Under the pieces are notes generated by a model. That model saw nothing but the letters and a program-made list of their open reading frames with translations, ran no database searches and had not been told where the DNA came from. From assembly GCF_014698795.1 (NCBI RefSeq), contig NZ_JACJTR010000022.1, positions 1 through 64,000 on the forward strand: 64,000 bases of DNA, given 5' to 3'. Every line of letters starts with the position of its first letter. Within the stretch, counting starts at the first letter, position 1. Positions 18,192 to 27,594 of this stretch are shown here, one piece after another. The stretch is from Nostoc sp. FACHB-892. GTDB lineage: Bacteria; Cyanobacteriota; Cyanobacteriia; Cyanobacteriales; Nostocaceae. Made by a program: the position numbers and the translations under genes.

Positions 18192-18791
18192 TCAACCTTT
18201 CAAATTAACCTTCCTCTCAAGCTTTGACCCATCTTGATGAGATAAAAATTTTTCACTACTGTGATAGCTTCTTCGCCATTTTTCCAAATGATCTATAGAT
18301 ATTGATTTAGATGTGACGTTCACACCATTTCCTCGCCAAGCCACTTCTGCATCTGTTGTGAAAACCCCGCATTCTAATTGGTCTAACCTCATATTCCAAT
18401 ATTCACTAAACCGACCTTTTAAAGTAATAACTTGCTCAAATACCTTGTTTCGGTGTTTATTTCTTCTTTTTCTTTCTGTAGCTCCTGTTGCTTCTGTATC
18501 AATAAACTTAGTTTCAATTAAAAACAGGCTACCTTTAAAAGTCCGGTAGACAAAATCACACTTTCCTAAATCTGTATAATCTGAAATTGGAGATTTTTCA
18601 AATAACAGTAATTCAGCGCACGAGGGAAACAAGTCTCTAATATTCAGAAATAAATAAGCTTGCAATAGAAGTTCCTTATCATAAGGAAATAAGATAACTC
18701 CTTCAAAAAACTTTTGAATGTCCTCCTGAGTTTGGGGTTGAATGATTTTACAGTATGAAACAAATTTATGTAGCTCGTTCACGATCATCAA
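18192..18791 (-). CDS. Hypothetical protein with a PD-(D/E)XK-like motif
   Basis: The 199-residue soluble protein is not recognised as a named family. The segment GKCDFVYRTF followed by LFLIETKFID has the Asp...Glu-x-Lys spacing of the PD-(D/E)XK nuclease core (beta-hairpin then helix). An upstream Glu (AELLLFEKS) sits where the first core helix would be. A basic patch (ERKRRNKHRNK) follows and could contact nucleic acid. The gene stands alone, with no methyltransferase or helicase beside it. The nuclease reading is an inference from a short motif. Confidence 0.6.
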   Translation of the reverse strand: MMIVNELHKFVSYCKIIQPQTQEDIQKFFEGVILFPYDKELLLQAYLFLNIRDLFPSCAELLLFEKSPISDYTDLGKCDFVYRTFKGSLFLIETKFIDTEATGATERKRRNKHRNKVFEQVITLKGRFSEYWNMRLDQLECGVFTTDAEVAWRGNGVNVTSKSISIDHLEKWRRSYHSSEKFLSHQDGSKLERKVNLKG

Positions 18792-18990
18792 GTTCTAACT
18801 CCTTCCCCCGGTCGCAGCCTTAAGGGTCTTAGCATAAAAAGATACCACTCCCTCAAGGAAATCATCATCCGCACAAGTAACTAAAAAAACTATTGTAGCC
18901 CTAAGTATGTAAGCCAATTTACTGTTGACAATTCAGCACAACTGATATGTAAGCTGCTTTTCAGTATTAGTAAACTTTTCATTTCTGACT

Positions 18991-20343
18991 TTAGCTGCTA
19001 GTCAGCGATTTGATATGAGCAGCAAAACTAGCATTTTGCAAAGCTTGAACGGTTATTCTAGAATCTTGTACGCAAAATTGCCAACCCAAGCGAACAAGTT
19101 TCCGAGAATTTTCAGTTTGTATAATTCCGATCACTGGCATTTTTGCCTTCTCTTTGTCTCCTGACTGTTCTTGCAAAATTGTTTTCAAGCGATGTAATTC
19201 TTCGATGTTACCTGCTTGCTGGGGATTTAATTCCACCATTACCATTTGTACTGTTTCCACTGGTTCTGCATCTTCAAGAATAAATTGAGTTTGCTCGTCG
19301 CGTCGATCTACTTTTCCCCAAATAATTAATCTAGTGTCAACTTGGAGTAGAGAACTAATGCGTTCATAGGTTTTGGGAAAGACTACAGCTTCCGATTGTG
19401 TAGTGAGGTCTTCTATTTGCAAAATTGCCATTTGATCGCCTTTTTTAGTAACCACTTTTTTGACGTTATTTAACATGACAACTGCACAAAGCCTTGTTTC
19501 TTCTCTTTGCTCTCCCAGTTGCGAAAGGTTAATAGGAGTCAAAAGTGGTGCTATTTGCCGTAACGATTTCAGAGGATGATCTGATACATAAAAGCCTAAT
19601 AATTCCTTCTCCATCTGCAACTTTTTTTGTGGCGGCAAATCCATTACAGGTTTAGATTTGGGAGCAGTTTCAAAGGCATTATTTGCTCTTTTATTGGGAT
19701 TAGAAGAAAATCCGTCGCCTAATAAATCTAAGAGATTTCCTTGACCGCTAGCTCTGTCTTTAGCGCGAGATTGTGCCCAATCATACACTAATTCTAAGTC
19801 GTTAATTAACTGTTGACGGTTGGGTTCAATTTTGTCAAATGCTCCACAGTAGATTAGCGATTCCAGAGTCCGGCGATTAACAGCACGTAAATCTACGCGA
19901 TCGCAAAAATCAGCAAGGGATTTAAACTCTCCTGTCTCATTCCTGGCCTCCAAAATACAAGCGATCGCATTCTGTCCCACGTTACGCACCGCCGAAAATC
20001 CAAACAGAATCTTTCCTGCTGTTGGCGTAAAATCAATACCAGAACGGTTAATATCTGGCGGATCTATGGAAATACCCATATTTGTACAGTTAGTAATATA
20101 TCTCTGTACTTTATCGGTATCGCCACTGTTAGCCGTTAACAGTGCCGCCATATATTCCAATGGGTAATTAGCTTTTAAATATGCTGTTTGATAAGTTACA
20201 TAACCATAGGCAGTCGAATGGGATTTATTGAAACAATTAGAAGCTATTAAGCCATTTTTGATCGCAAAATTATGGTCATGCTCAACCCCAATATCATAGA
20301 CATTTTGTTTGCCTAAATATTTGCGCGTGACTATTTTGATCAT
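18991..20343 (-). CDS. dnaE-C: DNA polymerase III alpha subunit, C-terminal half, with split-intein C fragment
   Basis: Residues 1-36 (starting MIKIVTRKYLGKQNV and ending GLIASN) are the IntC part of the cyanobacterial split DnaE intein. The C-extein starts at Cys37 in CFNKSHSTAYGY. The mature polymerase is made by protein trans-splicing: IntC associates with IntN, encoded at the end of a separate dnaE-N gene not in this window. The remaining 414 residues are the DnaE C-terminus, with the finger-domain end, a helix-hairpin-helix region and an OB-fold segment. The last residues of IntC (His-independent variant LIASN followed by Cys+1) are intact, so splicing should work. IntC is very close to the fast-splicing Nostoc punctiforme fragment as I remember it. 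Confidence 0.96.
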   Translation of the reverse strand: MIKIVTRKYLGKQNVYDIGVEHDHNFAIKNGLIASNCFNKSHSTAYGYVTYQTAYLKANYPLEYMAALLTANSGDTDKVQRYITNCTNMGISIDPPDINRSGIDFTPTAGKILFGFSAVRNVGQNAIACILEARNETGEFKSLADFCDRVDLRAVNRRTLESLIYCGAFDKIEPNRQQLINDLELVYDWAQSRAKDRASGQGNLLDLLGDGFSSNPNKRANNAFETAPKSKPVMDLPPQKKLQMEKELLGFYVSDHPLKSLRQIAPLLTPINLSQLGEQREETRLCAVVMLNNVKKVVTKKGDQMAILQIEDLTTQSEAVVFPKTYERISSLLQVDTRLIIWGKVDRRDEQTQFILEDAEPVETVQMVMVELNPQQAGNIEELHRLKTILQEQSGDKEKAKMPVIGIIQTENSRKLVRLGWQFCVQDSRITVQALQNASFAAHIKSLTSS

Positions 20344-20893
20344 CCTACCCTACTCCCTAAAAAATTTTTGCGAATTTTTTTTGCCAAATTATTTAATTGA
20401 TAAAATGATGACAATTGTAACTTTAGTAATATTATAATAAAGAATTATATCACTAGAAAAGGCTGCTATAGTCTTAGACCGAATTAGCAAAGTATATCAA
20501 AATTTTGTTAAACCATTAAATAAACAGTTAACAGCATTATAATTGCTGTTTTAAAGCTTATTAAACACGTTCCAATACATATTAATCCGCTTAGTCAGAT
20601 GCCCGGGTAGTGGGGAAGAAGCAGAGGATCTGTTAGGGACTTCCAAATCAAAAAATTTTAATAGCAGGGGGCAGGAGGGAGGGTTTCCAGCTTTTATTGA
20701 CAATAAAAATGGTGCAACTTGTAGGCGCAACGGTTTAGTGAAGTTTAGAAATTGAATAATTTATTTTTTGGAGTTCTCTTAGCTGGGGACGAGAAGTTTG
20801 ACCTTATGTGCCCCGCCTCTGTGCCTCTTTCCAATGCCCAATGTGTCAGTTACTATCGTTGAAAAGTAACTCAGTATTAGAGGGTGTGGGTAG
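20344..20893. other. Intergenic region with a MITE-like element
   Basis: It lies between the divergent dnaE-C and SGNH hydrolase genes. AT-rich promoter DNA of dnaE-C lies at 20344-20600, then the element at 20636-20778, then the hydrolase leader. Confidence 0.5.
20636..20778. mobile_element. MITE-like element, family A copy
   Basis: The left end GGGACTTCCAAATCAAAAAA and the right end with AATTTATTTTTTGGAGTTC match, in opposite orientation, the two ends of the element at 61964-62106. The interior has a G-rich run (AGCAGGGGGCAGGAGGGAG). There is no coding capacity. Confidence 0.65.
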
Positions 20894-21865
20894 GTGAAAG
20901 TGACGCTAATCGTAATTTTGGCGGTGGTTGTGGGATTGTTTGTGGTAATCGAGATCGGGCTGCGATCGCTTTTTGGCTTTGGTAATCCTTTGATTTACAT
21001 TGGTGATGAGCAGATTGGTTATTTATTAGCTCCTAGTCAGCGTACCCGTCGTTTTGGTAATCGCATTGAAATTAATGAGTATTCTATGCGAGGTAGTCCG
21101 ATTAAAAAGACACCTACACCTTCTGGACTGCGAATTTTACTATTAGGGGATTCTATTGCTAATGGTGGCTGGTGGACAGATCAGACTAATACAATATCCA
21201 GCATGATGATGCGTTCTCTGGCATCATCCACTAATAGTAATTATCAGGAAGTAGAAGTGCTAAATGCTTCAGCTAACTCTTGGGGGCCAAGGAACGAGTT
21301 AGCTTATTTAGAGAAGTTTAGCAATTTCAACTCGCAAGCAGTAGTGTTATTAATTAATACCGATGATTTGTTTGCTACTCCTCCCACTTCTTTACCGGTA
21401 GGACGCGATCGCAACTATCCCGATAGTAAACCTCCCCTAGCATTGGTGGAAGTGTGGCAACGTTATATCGCCAAGCAACAGCCAATTCCCGAAATGAAAG
21501 CAGTGCAAAATGAAGCAGGCGATCGCATAGGGATTAATCTGGAGGCGATCGGCAAAATTCAAGCCCTGACTCGCCAAACCAACAGCCAATTTTTACTAGT
21601 CATGACTCCCTTACTGCGAGAAGTTGGCGAACCAGGTTCTCGCGATTACGAAATTAAAGCACGCCAGCGCTTGAACGATTTTACTAAAGCACAACAAATT
21701 AACTATATAGACTTTTTACCGATCTTCAATTCAACTACCAACCCACAAGCCTTGTATCACGACCACATTCACCTCAACTTACAAGGTAATAAATTTGTCA
21801 GTGAAGTTATGGAGCGATCGCTTTTAGAAATATTAGGGGAGATACCACTTTCTCAGAGCTACTAA
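20894..21865 (+). CDS. Membrane-anchored SGNH/GDSL hydrolase-like protein
   Basis: The 323-residue protein has one N-terminal transmembrane helix (about 3-25) and a likely extracytoplasmic SGNH domain. Block I is LLGDSIANGG with nucleophile S87. Block III is NASANSWGPRNE (Asn). Block V is YHDHIHLNLQGN with the Asp-x-x-His pair near residues 296-299. Members are esterases, lipases or carbohydrate O-deacetylases, often acting on cell-surface polysaccharide. The start is GTG with AGG just before it. The substrate is unknown. Confidence 0.82.
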   Translation: MKVTLIVILAVVVGLFVVIEIGLRSLFGFGNPLIYIGDEQIGYLLAPSQRTRRFGNRIEINEYSMRGSPIKKTPTPSGLRILLLGDSIANGGWWTDQTNTISSMMMRSLASSTNSNYQEVEVLNASANSWGPRNELAYLEKFSNFNSQAVVLLINTDDLFATPPTSLPVGRDRNYPDSKPPLALVEVWQRYIAKQQPIPEMKAVQNEAGDRIGINLEAIGKIQALTRQTNSQFLLVMTPLLREVGEPGSRDYEIKARQRLNDFTKAQQINYIDFLPIFNSTTNPQALYHDHIHLNLQGNKFVSEVMERSLLEILGEIPLSQSY

Positions 21866-22413
21866 AGTAGTCTATTCTACCCAAAAAAAGTTCGTAGGGA
21901 GCGATTTATGCTTCAAACGATTAAATAACACTCAGTAGCAACTTAGGCGTATTTGGCTTAGTTCTATAGGCATCAGCACCTTGGTTTTTTGTCCATAAGC
22001 GGTGAGTTGCCTGATTTTTGCTACCAAAAATTACAATAGGTACTTGTTGATTAGTCGAATTTGTTTTAATGAAGCGACACAATTCAAATCCACTGATTTA
22101 CAGTATTCCTACATCAGTAATAATTGGATCTATCTTTACTTTTAATATTATTTATATAGCTGATCTTGCACTAGTACAGGACGGCGGAAATAAGCAGACC
22201 ATTGAAAAGCCATCAACAGCTTATTCCATAATACTTTTGACTTTTGCCTTGCGGTACTAGTTGCATTAATAATATTATAATACAATGACTAATTAATTCT
22301 GATTTACCCAGACAATCTTATCTAACTAAAATGGTAGCCATTTAGGTAATACTCAACCTTAAATGTCCAAAAAATATGTTGAGTTTTGTGGAGTTATTTC
22401 TTATATTAGAAAA
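21866..22413. other. Intergenic, no supported gene
   Basis: A 63-codon plus-strand frame at 22069-22260 ends exactly at the right arm of the small element at 22171-22260 and is not considered a gene. The rest is AT-rich. Confidence 0.45.
22171..22260. repeat. 90-bp element flanked by CTAGTAC/GTACTAG
   Basis: CTAGTAC (22171-22177) and GTACTAG (22254-22260) are perfect inverted ends, with GACGGCGG and CCTTGCGG next to them. It looks like a small dispersed palindromic element. Confidence 0.4.
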
Positions 22414-23556
22414 TTAAACAATATGTTGGAAGATTACTTTTAGTAAATCTCCTTGAGTAAAAGGCTTAGTTAAATAGCCTGATGCTCTTACTATCTTAGC
22501 TTTAGCTCTATCTAAAAATCCTACTTTTCCTGACACCATAATCACAGGTGTATTTTTAAAATTTGAGTGTTTACGCAGTAAAGAGCAGAGTTCGTATCCA
22601 TCTAAATTAGGCATTGAGATATCCAACAAAATGATGTCGGGTTTAGTATGAACAATCTGCATTAAAGCTTTTAAAGAATCGGTGACTCCCACAAAAGAAA
22701 ATGTTTGTTCATCTAGATAACTCCTAATAGTATCCAATACCGTCGGGCTATCATCAATACAAAAGATTGTGTAAATTTTTTTTTCAACAGAAGATTGGGT
22801 GATTCGCTGACCCTTATGTTCATTAGTATTAATAGAATAAACTGGTGGTTTATAGCCGTTTCTTATAGACGACTTCGATGTAGTTTTGGCATTAGGCTTC
22901 AGCTCATTTATTTTGAACAATTGTGAGGGGTGTGATTGAGAAGCTCTTGATGTTTGACGATAAGCTGCTTCTCTACGTTCGCGTAGCGTGTCGCAAACAG
23001 AGACTTCTTTTTCAGAGACGCTAATGCCAACGCTTTGGGGTGTTTGACATCGTTCAACTAGTAAGCGGAGATTCAGATGACAAAACTTTGGCATATCATC
23101 TAGAAAGCTTTCAGGAATAAATTCATAACTCCCCTCGTCTAAGTTCAGAAATGACTCCAGAATTTCTAGCGCCAATTCCTCTATCAGTATCGCCGCTTGA
23201 AATGGACTGATATATTTCTGATTGACTAGCCAACAAATAGCCAGATAATCTGGGTTGGGTATTGCCTGATTTTCAATACCAGTTTCAAATATCGCCCGCA
23301 ACTGCTCGTGGATTCCGTGAGGGATGGTGGAAATTTGCTGACTCAAGCGTTGCAAATTTCTGTAAAGCGGCTCAAACATTTTCTCTGAGTAGCAGGCATA
23401 AATTAGTTTCCCCTCATCCACATATATTGACCAAGAGCCTGATTTGCTAAACACCTGCAAACAACCCGTAACCGACTTACCAGTGATTTTTTTCAACAGA
23501 GATAAAGGCTGGAGCTTTTGGAAAAATCTGTATCTACTAATGGGAAGTGTCTTCAT
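22414..23556 (-). CDS. PatA-type response regulator (PATAN domain + C-terminal receiver)
   Basis: The 380-residue protein has an N-terminal PATAN/DUF4388-like region (about 10-175, including TGCLQVFSKSGSWSIYVDEGKL), a linker (about 180-255) and a C-terminal receiver (about 258-380). The receiver has IFCIDDSP, the phospho-accepting Asp in ILLDISMPNLDGY and the Lys in YLTKPFT. This architecture is that of PatA (heterocyst pattern) and PixG/TaxP-type phototaxis regulators of cyanobacteria. No che/pix partners are adjacent. The linker contains an in-frame copy of a dispersed DNA repeat (22975-23012). Which signalling pathway it serves cannot be decided here. Confidence 0.85.
   Translation of the reverse strand: MKTLPISRYRFFQKLQPLSLLKKITGKSVTGCLQVFSKSGSWSIYVDEGKLIYACYSEKMFEPLYRNLQRLSQQISTIPHGIHEQLRAIFETGIENQAIPNPDYLAICWLVNQKYISPFQAAILIEELALEILESFLNLDEGSYEFIPESFLDDMPKFCHLNLRLLVERCQTPQSVGISVSEKEVSVCDTLRERREAAYRQTSRASQSHPSQLFKINELKPNAKTTSKSSIRNGYKPPVYSINTNEHKGQRITQSSVEKKIYTIFCIDDSPTVLDTIRSYLDEQTFSFVGVTDSLKALMQIVHTKPDIILLDISMPNLDGYELCSLLRKHSNFKNTPVIMVSGKVGFLDRAKAKIVRASGYLTKPFTQGDLLKVIFQHIV
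22975..23012. repeat. Dispersed palindromic repeat embedded in coding sequence
   Basis: The CTCTACGTTCGCGTAGCG and GTGTCGCAAACAGAGAC words belong to the repeat family seen in intergenic DNA at about 24955-25075 and elsewhere. Here it encodes the linker residues VCDTLRERREAAYR without breaking the frame. Confidence 0.75.
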
Positions 23557-24057
23557 TGGAATGGCTCTGAAATAAAATTAACATTTGTAGGTAAAATTAG
23601 TGAATTATCTTTTCAGAATTCACCACGACTTTGTTGAAAGTACTATTCAGATAAATATAACGGTCACATTTGAGTTAGTACAGAGATTCCCACCCCCCAA
23701 CTCTTAATTCACCAATCTCTGTTAAGCTATAAAGCACCAATTACAACTAAACCAATCCATGTTCTTGCCCAATAGCAAAATTGCCCGACTAGTTGCCAGG
23801 ATATAGTATTTCAAAAATTAGATTGGTTTTCTGTATCTTTCGCTAATCTAGCTAATCTAACAGTAACTCAAGTGCCAGGCACAGACCATTGGCTCTCGCC
23901 CATCAGTCACAAAAGGATCATCGTTATCCGTATTTAGCAGCCTAAAATTGTAGATACTTTAGTTTTCTTGCCTAAGTTGTTTTGCGCCTGATGCTAAAGT
24001 CAAAAGCGACCAAAACTTATTGTGACGTAGACCGAAACGCCTCTCCCGTCAAGGCTT

Positions 24058-24300
24058 TTGAGCATTAAGTCCGCGCTGACAGACTATGTTTTTATTGCTG
24101 ACTTTTTATTCTTACCTAAAAAACCTCACTTCCATTCCTTTTTCCTGCTTTTGAGAGGTACAAGGGCTGTGGGCAAGGAGTTTAGTTTCACGTTGATATT
24201 TTCATATAGCGCGAAAAGTCAGTTTTTTGTAGCCATGATGAAAGCCGTCGGGTACTTTTCCAAAAAGTTTATTCTGGATAGCAACTTCTTCAAAAAGTAA
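24058..24300 (+). CDS. Doubtful small ORF, Phe- and Lys-rich
   Basis: The frame has 80 codons from a TTG. The product is rich in Phe, Lys and Ser (FLFLPKKPHFHSFF, SYSAKSQFFVAMM) and is not recognised. It has no ribosome-binding site and sits in a repeat-rich gap. It may be a decayed fragment or not a gene at all. Confidence 0.2.
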   Translation: MSIKSALTDYVFIADFLFLPKKPHFHSFFLLLRGTRAVGKEFSFTLIFSYSAKSQFFVAMMKAVGYFSKKFILDSNFFKK

Positions 24301-24954
24301 GTATAATTAAACACTAAATATTAAAAAACTTCAATGCCTTACTTAGGTTTGTGATTGCAGAGCAATTCTTAGAGTTGGGATTGGGCAAAATTTTCACTTG
24401 CACAAGAACAATGGTAACCTCCGACCAAGGATGAGTTAGCTGGTAATTGCCGCCATGATGGTGTGTGGTGAGATGCACAGGCAACGAGATCAGCAGAATG
24501 GAATCTCTTCATAATTAGTGGAAACGGGTTCTAATGCTGTGTGGAGCTGCTGTGTGGAGCTAAATAGTCATCCTGCACAATTTAGAGTGACAAATTCAAG
24601 AACTTACAGCGAAATTCTTGATTGGTAATACATACCTGCAAAATAGCTCTTTTCAGCTAGATGGTAGATAACAAGTAAGTAACCACTAAAATTCAGATTA
24701 CTATAATTTTCAAAAAAAGTTAGCAAAAACATATAAACTTCATGATAAATCAGTAAAGGAAACATGAAAACTAATTAATATTATCTTTCAGTATTTATTT
24801 GCTCGGATATCCGGAAAGGCTGATAATGTACAGTAAAAGATAATTTTGTATATTTATTAAATTACACTTATAAAGAAGTGAATCATTTTATAGTATCAAT
24901 CTGCCCGAAAAATCTCAAGTTTTAAAAATCACAAATATAAATATAACATTGTCC

Positions 24955-25075
24955 GCCTAAGCGTAGTTCGCACTTCTGTACGTTCCCTGCGGGATGCTAC
25001 GCAAACGCACAGCGTGTCGCAGACAGAGGCTGCGCGTAGCTTCCCCGTAGGGGTACGGCAAAGCTCAGTAACCAC
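24955..25075. repeat. Cluster of GCGTAGC-type dispersed palindromes
   Basis: Successive self-complementary words (GTTCCCTGCGGGATGC, GCGTGTCGCAGACAGAGGC, TGCGCGTAGC, CTTCCCCGTAGGGG) form several hairpins. The same words appear at 18024-18110, 22975-23012, 34194-34218, 62056-62080 and in the broken aldo/keto reductase gene. Confidence 0.75.
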
Positions 25076-25114
25076 TGTAGACATCGCATTTATTAACCCA
25101 TAACCTGTATGTAG

Positions 25115-25142
25115 CAAAAAAACGCAAAGAAATTCTTTGCGT
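25115..25142 (-). terminator. Intrinsic terminator of the 4-TM membrane protein gene
   Basis: Read on the minus strand, ACGCAAAGA and TCTTTGCGT form a 9-bp stem with a 3-base loop, followed directly by seven T residues (25115-25121 as A on the plus strand). Confidence 0.88.
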
Positions 25143-25196
25143 CTTTGACGTGAGATTTAAAAGTGGACATTCTCACCGTTATAGTTCTCCATCTAC

Positions 25197-25688
25197 TTAA
25201 AACTGCTCCCGCCAGCACCAGCTTAAAAGTGTGCCACCAGCCACCAGCTTAACTATTTCCAGTACCCAATAACTGCCGTGTAGTAAATTCATTGTCGATG
25301 GAATAGCAGTAGCAGCTTCAAATAGGTTGAGTTGAACTCCTATAGCGCACATCTGCGGAGTTAAGAAATAGGTGTCAAGCATAGCTATTGTTAGCAGCAA
25401 TACTGATAAAACAATACTGCCAATTCGCCAGTGATATCGGGTTTTGCTCAAAGCTAGTGCCCCAGTCAGAACGACAGCAGCAGATAATAATTCCATCCGA
25501 TTGAAATTCCAAAAAATCGTATAGCCTGCTGTCGTAAAACCAGCTTGGCTCATCATGCCGGAAAGATAAAGGCTAGGCATAATTACCCAGTCTAAAACTA
25601 AACTAGCACTGAGCCAAAAGCCCAAAGTCAATATGATAGCGGTTTGCCAAATTGGTCGTTTGAATTCAAGGCTAGAAATAGCAGTCAT
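25197..25688 (-). CDS. Four-helix integral membrane protein of unknown function
   Basis: The protein is 163 residues from the ATG at 25688 (MTAISSLEF); the frame is open 22 codons further. Four hydrophobic segments are visible: IILTLGFWLSASLVLDWV, LLSAAVVLTGALALS, IGSIVLSVLLLTIAML, and VLEIVKLVAGGTLLSW near the C-terminus. The pattern LVLDWVIMPSLY and NRMELLSA resembles DUF4149-like cyanobacterial membrane proteins, but the family assignment is uncertain. A clear terminator follows. Confidence 0.7.
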   Translation of the reverse strand: MTAISSLEFKRPIWQTAIILTLGFWLSASLVLDWVIMPSLYLSGMMSQAGFTTAGYTIFWNFNRMELLSAAVVLTGALALSKTRYHWRIGSIVLSVLLLTIAMLDTYFLTPQMCAIGVQLNLFEAATAIPSTMNLLHGSYWVLEIVKLVAGGTLLSWCWREQF

Positions 25689-26821
25689 AAAATAATTGCG
25701 TATGTTGTATTTCTTAGTTTGTAACTTCACCAGCAGTTTGACAAGAAATATCAACTAACCTTTACAAAGCGATCGCTCTTACATTATTAACTCAATCCCA
25801 AGATTTTTTAACTTGGATTGAGAAATATTAAGATATTTTAAAAGTAATTTAAATAAATTTTCCCTGTTAGAAATACTCAATTTTTTATATCGAAAGTAAC
25901 TAAGCGATCGCGGCAACTATAATGATGAATTATAGGTTGAAGTTTAAATTGATACAGAGACAGATTAGCAAAATCCTTAATTTGTTACAGCCTTCTGCCT
26001 TCTGAAGCATCCACTGTAACTTTAGTAAGTCGGCAAGAAAATTTCAATATATGTAAACTAAATTGTTTAAAACCCCTAAATTTATTTATGGGGTTTACCA
26101 ACTGTACCTCCAGCATAACTGCCTCCTGCCTTCTCATGTTGGTTTTCAAAAGTTTGTGGTTTACTGAACATTGTCTGTTTTATACGCAGACATGAGTAAT
26201 AGGCTGTTAAGCATAGTAAGAAAACACATTAAAATCGCAGGGGGGCAGTTCTTGCTGGGAGCAAGGGAGAGGGTTTGCAGCTTTTATCACCATGAAAATG
26301 GTGCAATTTAAATGACGATTAGCTTACCAAGTTGTCTTTGCTCGTGTTATTTGCTTAAGAGTCAGTTTAGTAGAGATTTTGATTCTAAACAAGACTAATT
26401 TTGGCAGCCCCCTATAGTATCAGGTTCAAATAAGTCAATTCCATCTTCTGTATAAAATATCTATCTTTAGGCATACTTTCTTAAAAAAGTATTGTTATCC
26501 AGTACACTTCGTTTGGTGGATTGACTTAAATGTATTTACATATGTTATGATTTTTATTGTTCTAATGTTATGATTTGTGTTGTAATTTTAATTTACCAAA
26601 TGGGAGATTATTTGCTTAATTAGGCTGAAATAGCTTATTTTAGAACTTTAAAGGCAATTCAAGCAAACTTAGAAACTTTTAAAACACAACTGTTCCTTAA
26701 ATAAAGTTAAAGTTTTGTTACTCATAACTCAGATATTTTTTAAATTCTGAATTTTTAGGAGTTACCAAGGTAGGTATCTTCAATACTGAGCAGTAACTTG
26801 ATTAAATGAAAAAAGACTTTT

Positions 26822-26960
26822 ACTGCCACTCTGAAATAAATAGAGTGTAGTAATTCATATTTGTTTTTAACCATTTTATGGTTTGAGACTAATGCTAAAA
26901 AACAGTTAGCTGAGAATTAATCATGCCTGTAATCTCAAATGTTTACTAAGATGGGACTTT
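26822..26960. repeat. Direct repeat unit 1 upstream of mysA
   Basis: An exact 26-base core (26880-26905, starting GGTTTGAGACTAATGC) is shared with 27092-27117. The flanks are also similar: an ACTG...CTGAA-TAAATAG word before, and AATTAATCA...TAATCT-AAAT after. Confidence 0.8.
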
Positions 26961-27045
26961 TGCAAAATCTAATGGTTGAAGGTTGATAGAGACAAACATA
27001 ATGGAGTTAATAAAAGTTCAGATAAACTTCCTAAAAGTAAAGTCC

Positions 27046-27175
27046 ACTGTTATTCTGAAGTAAATAGAATATAGCGAGTTTAGTGATATAAGGTTTGAGA
27101 CTAATGCTAAAAAACAGCGAACTTACAATTAATCAGGGTTCTAATCTGAAATTTAAGCTTGGAGATCAACGATAC
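27046..27175. repeat. Direct repeat unit 2 upstream of mysA
   Basis: Partner of unit 1; the exact core is at 27092-27117, 212 bases from its twin. An ACAAACATA-TGGA word also recurs about 245 bases apart (near 26992 and 27238), which suggests an old tandem duplication of the leader. Confidence 0.8.
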
Positions 27176-27594
27176 AATCAGTTTTTTAGGCGAGAATTTT
27201 TGCGGAATCGTACAGTTGGAAAGCCACTAAAAATTAAACAAACATAGTGGAATAAATCTCAATTAAGATGAATTTTCCTCTCACTAAAGTCAATAATCCC
27301 AAAAGTAAAGAATGCAAATATTATGGAAAAGTCTTGCTAGTGGGAGTAGTTGACTACTTTAGAGGCTATCTTAAATTAGAGATTAGCCCACCTACAGAAT
27401 TTACTCCAATGAATGGTGTTGTTTAATAACATTGCCAGTCATAAATATAAGTAAGCTTTTTTATTGAAAGCTCATTTAATGATCTCTTTAATCACAAACG
27501 ATAAAGAGCATTATTTCCTGCTGGCATACATTAGGGTAAATCTGAATTATTACCGAAATCTCACAATTTTTTAATTGGAATAAGGTCAACACAC

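Larger units (their letters stand above)
23557..25114. other. 1.6-kb gene-poor region
   Basis: It lies between two minus-strand genes. It contains one doubtful ORF (24058-24300), a TGTGTGGAGC tandem pair near 24539-24560, AT-rich DNA, and a cluster of palindromic repeats at 24955-25075. No family was recognised. Confidence 0.4.
25689..27594. promoter_or_regulatory. Long leader region of the mycosporine cluster
   Basis: About 1.9 kb without a gene lies between the divergent membrane-protein gene and mysA. It contains a partial family-A element interior (26236-26309) and two diverged copies of a segment of about 220 bp (near 26822-27004 and 27046-27250). The DNA is very AT-rich. The mysA promoter and possible UV or stress control sites must lie here, but no specific operator is recognised. 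Confidence 0.5.

Noticed and set aside
22069..22260. 63-codon plus-strand ORF with a hydrophobic start
   Set aside because: Its second half lies in the CTAGTAC-ended element and its stop is the element end; there is no ribosome-binding site and no family resemblance.
24929..25117. 62-codon minus-strand ORF
   Set aside because: It is made almost entirely of the palindromic repeat cluster and overlaps the terminator of the membrane protein gene.
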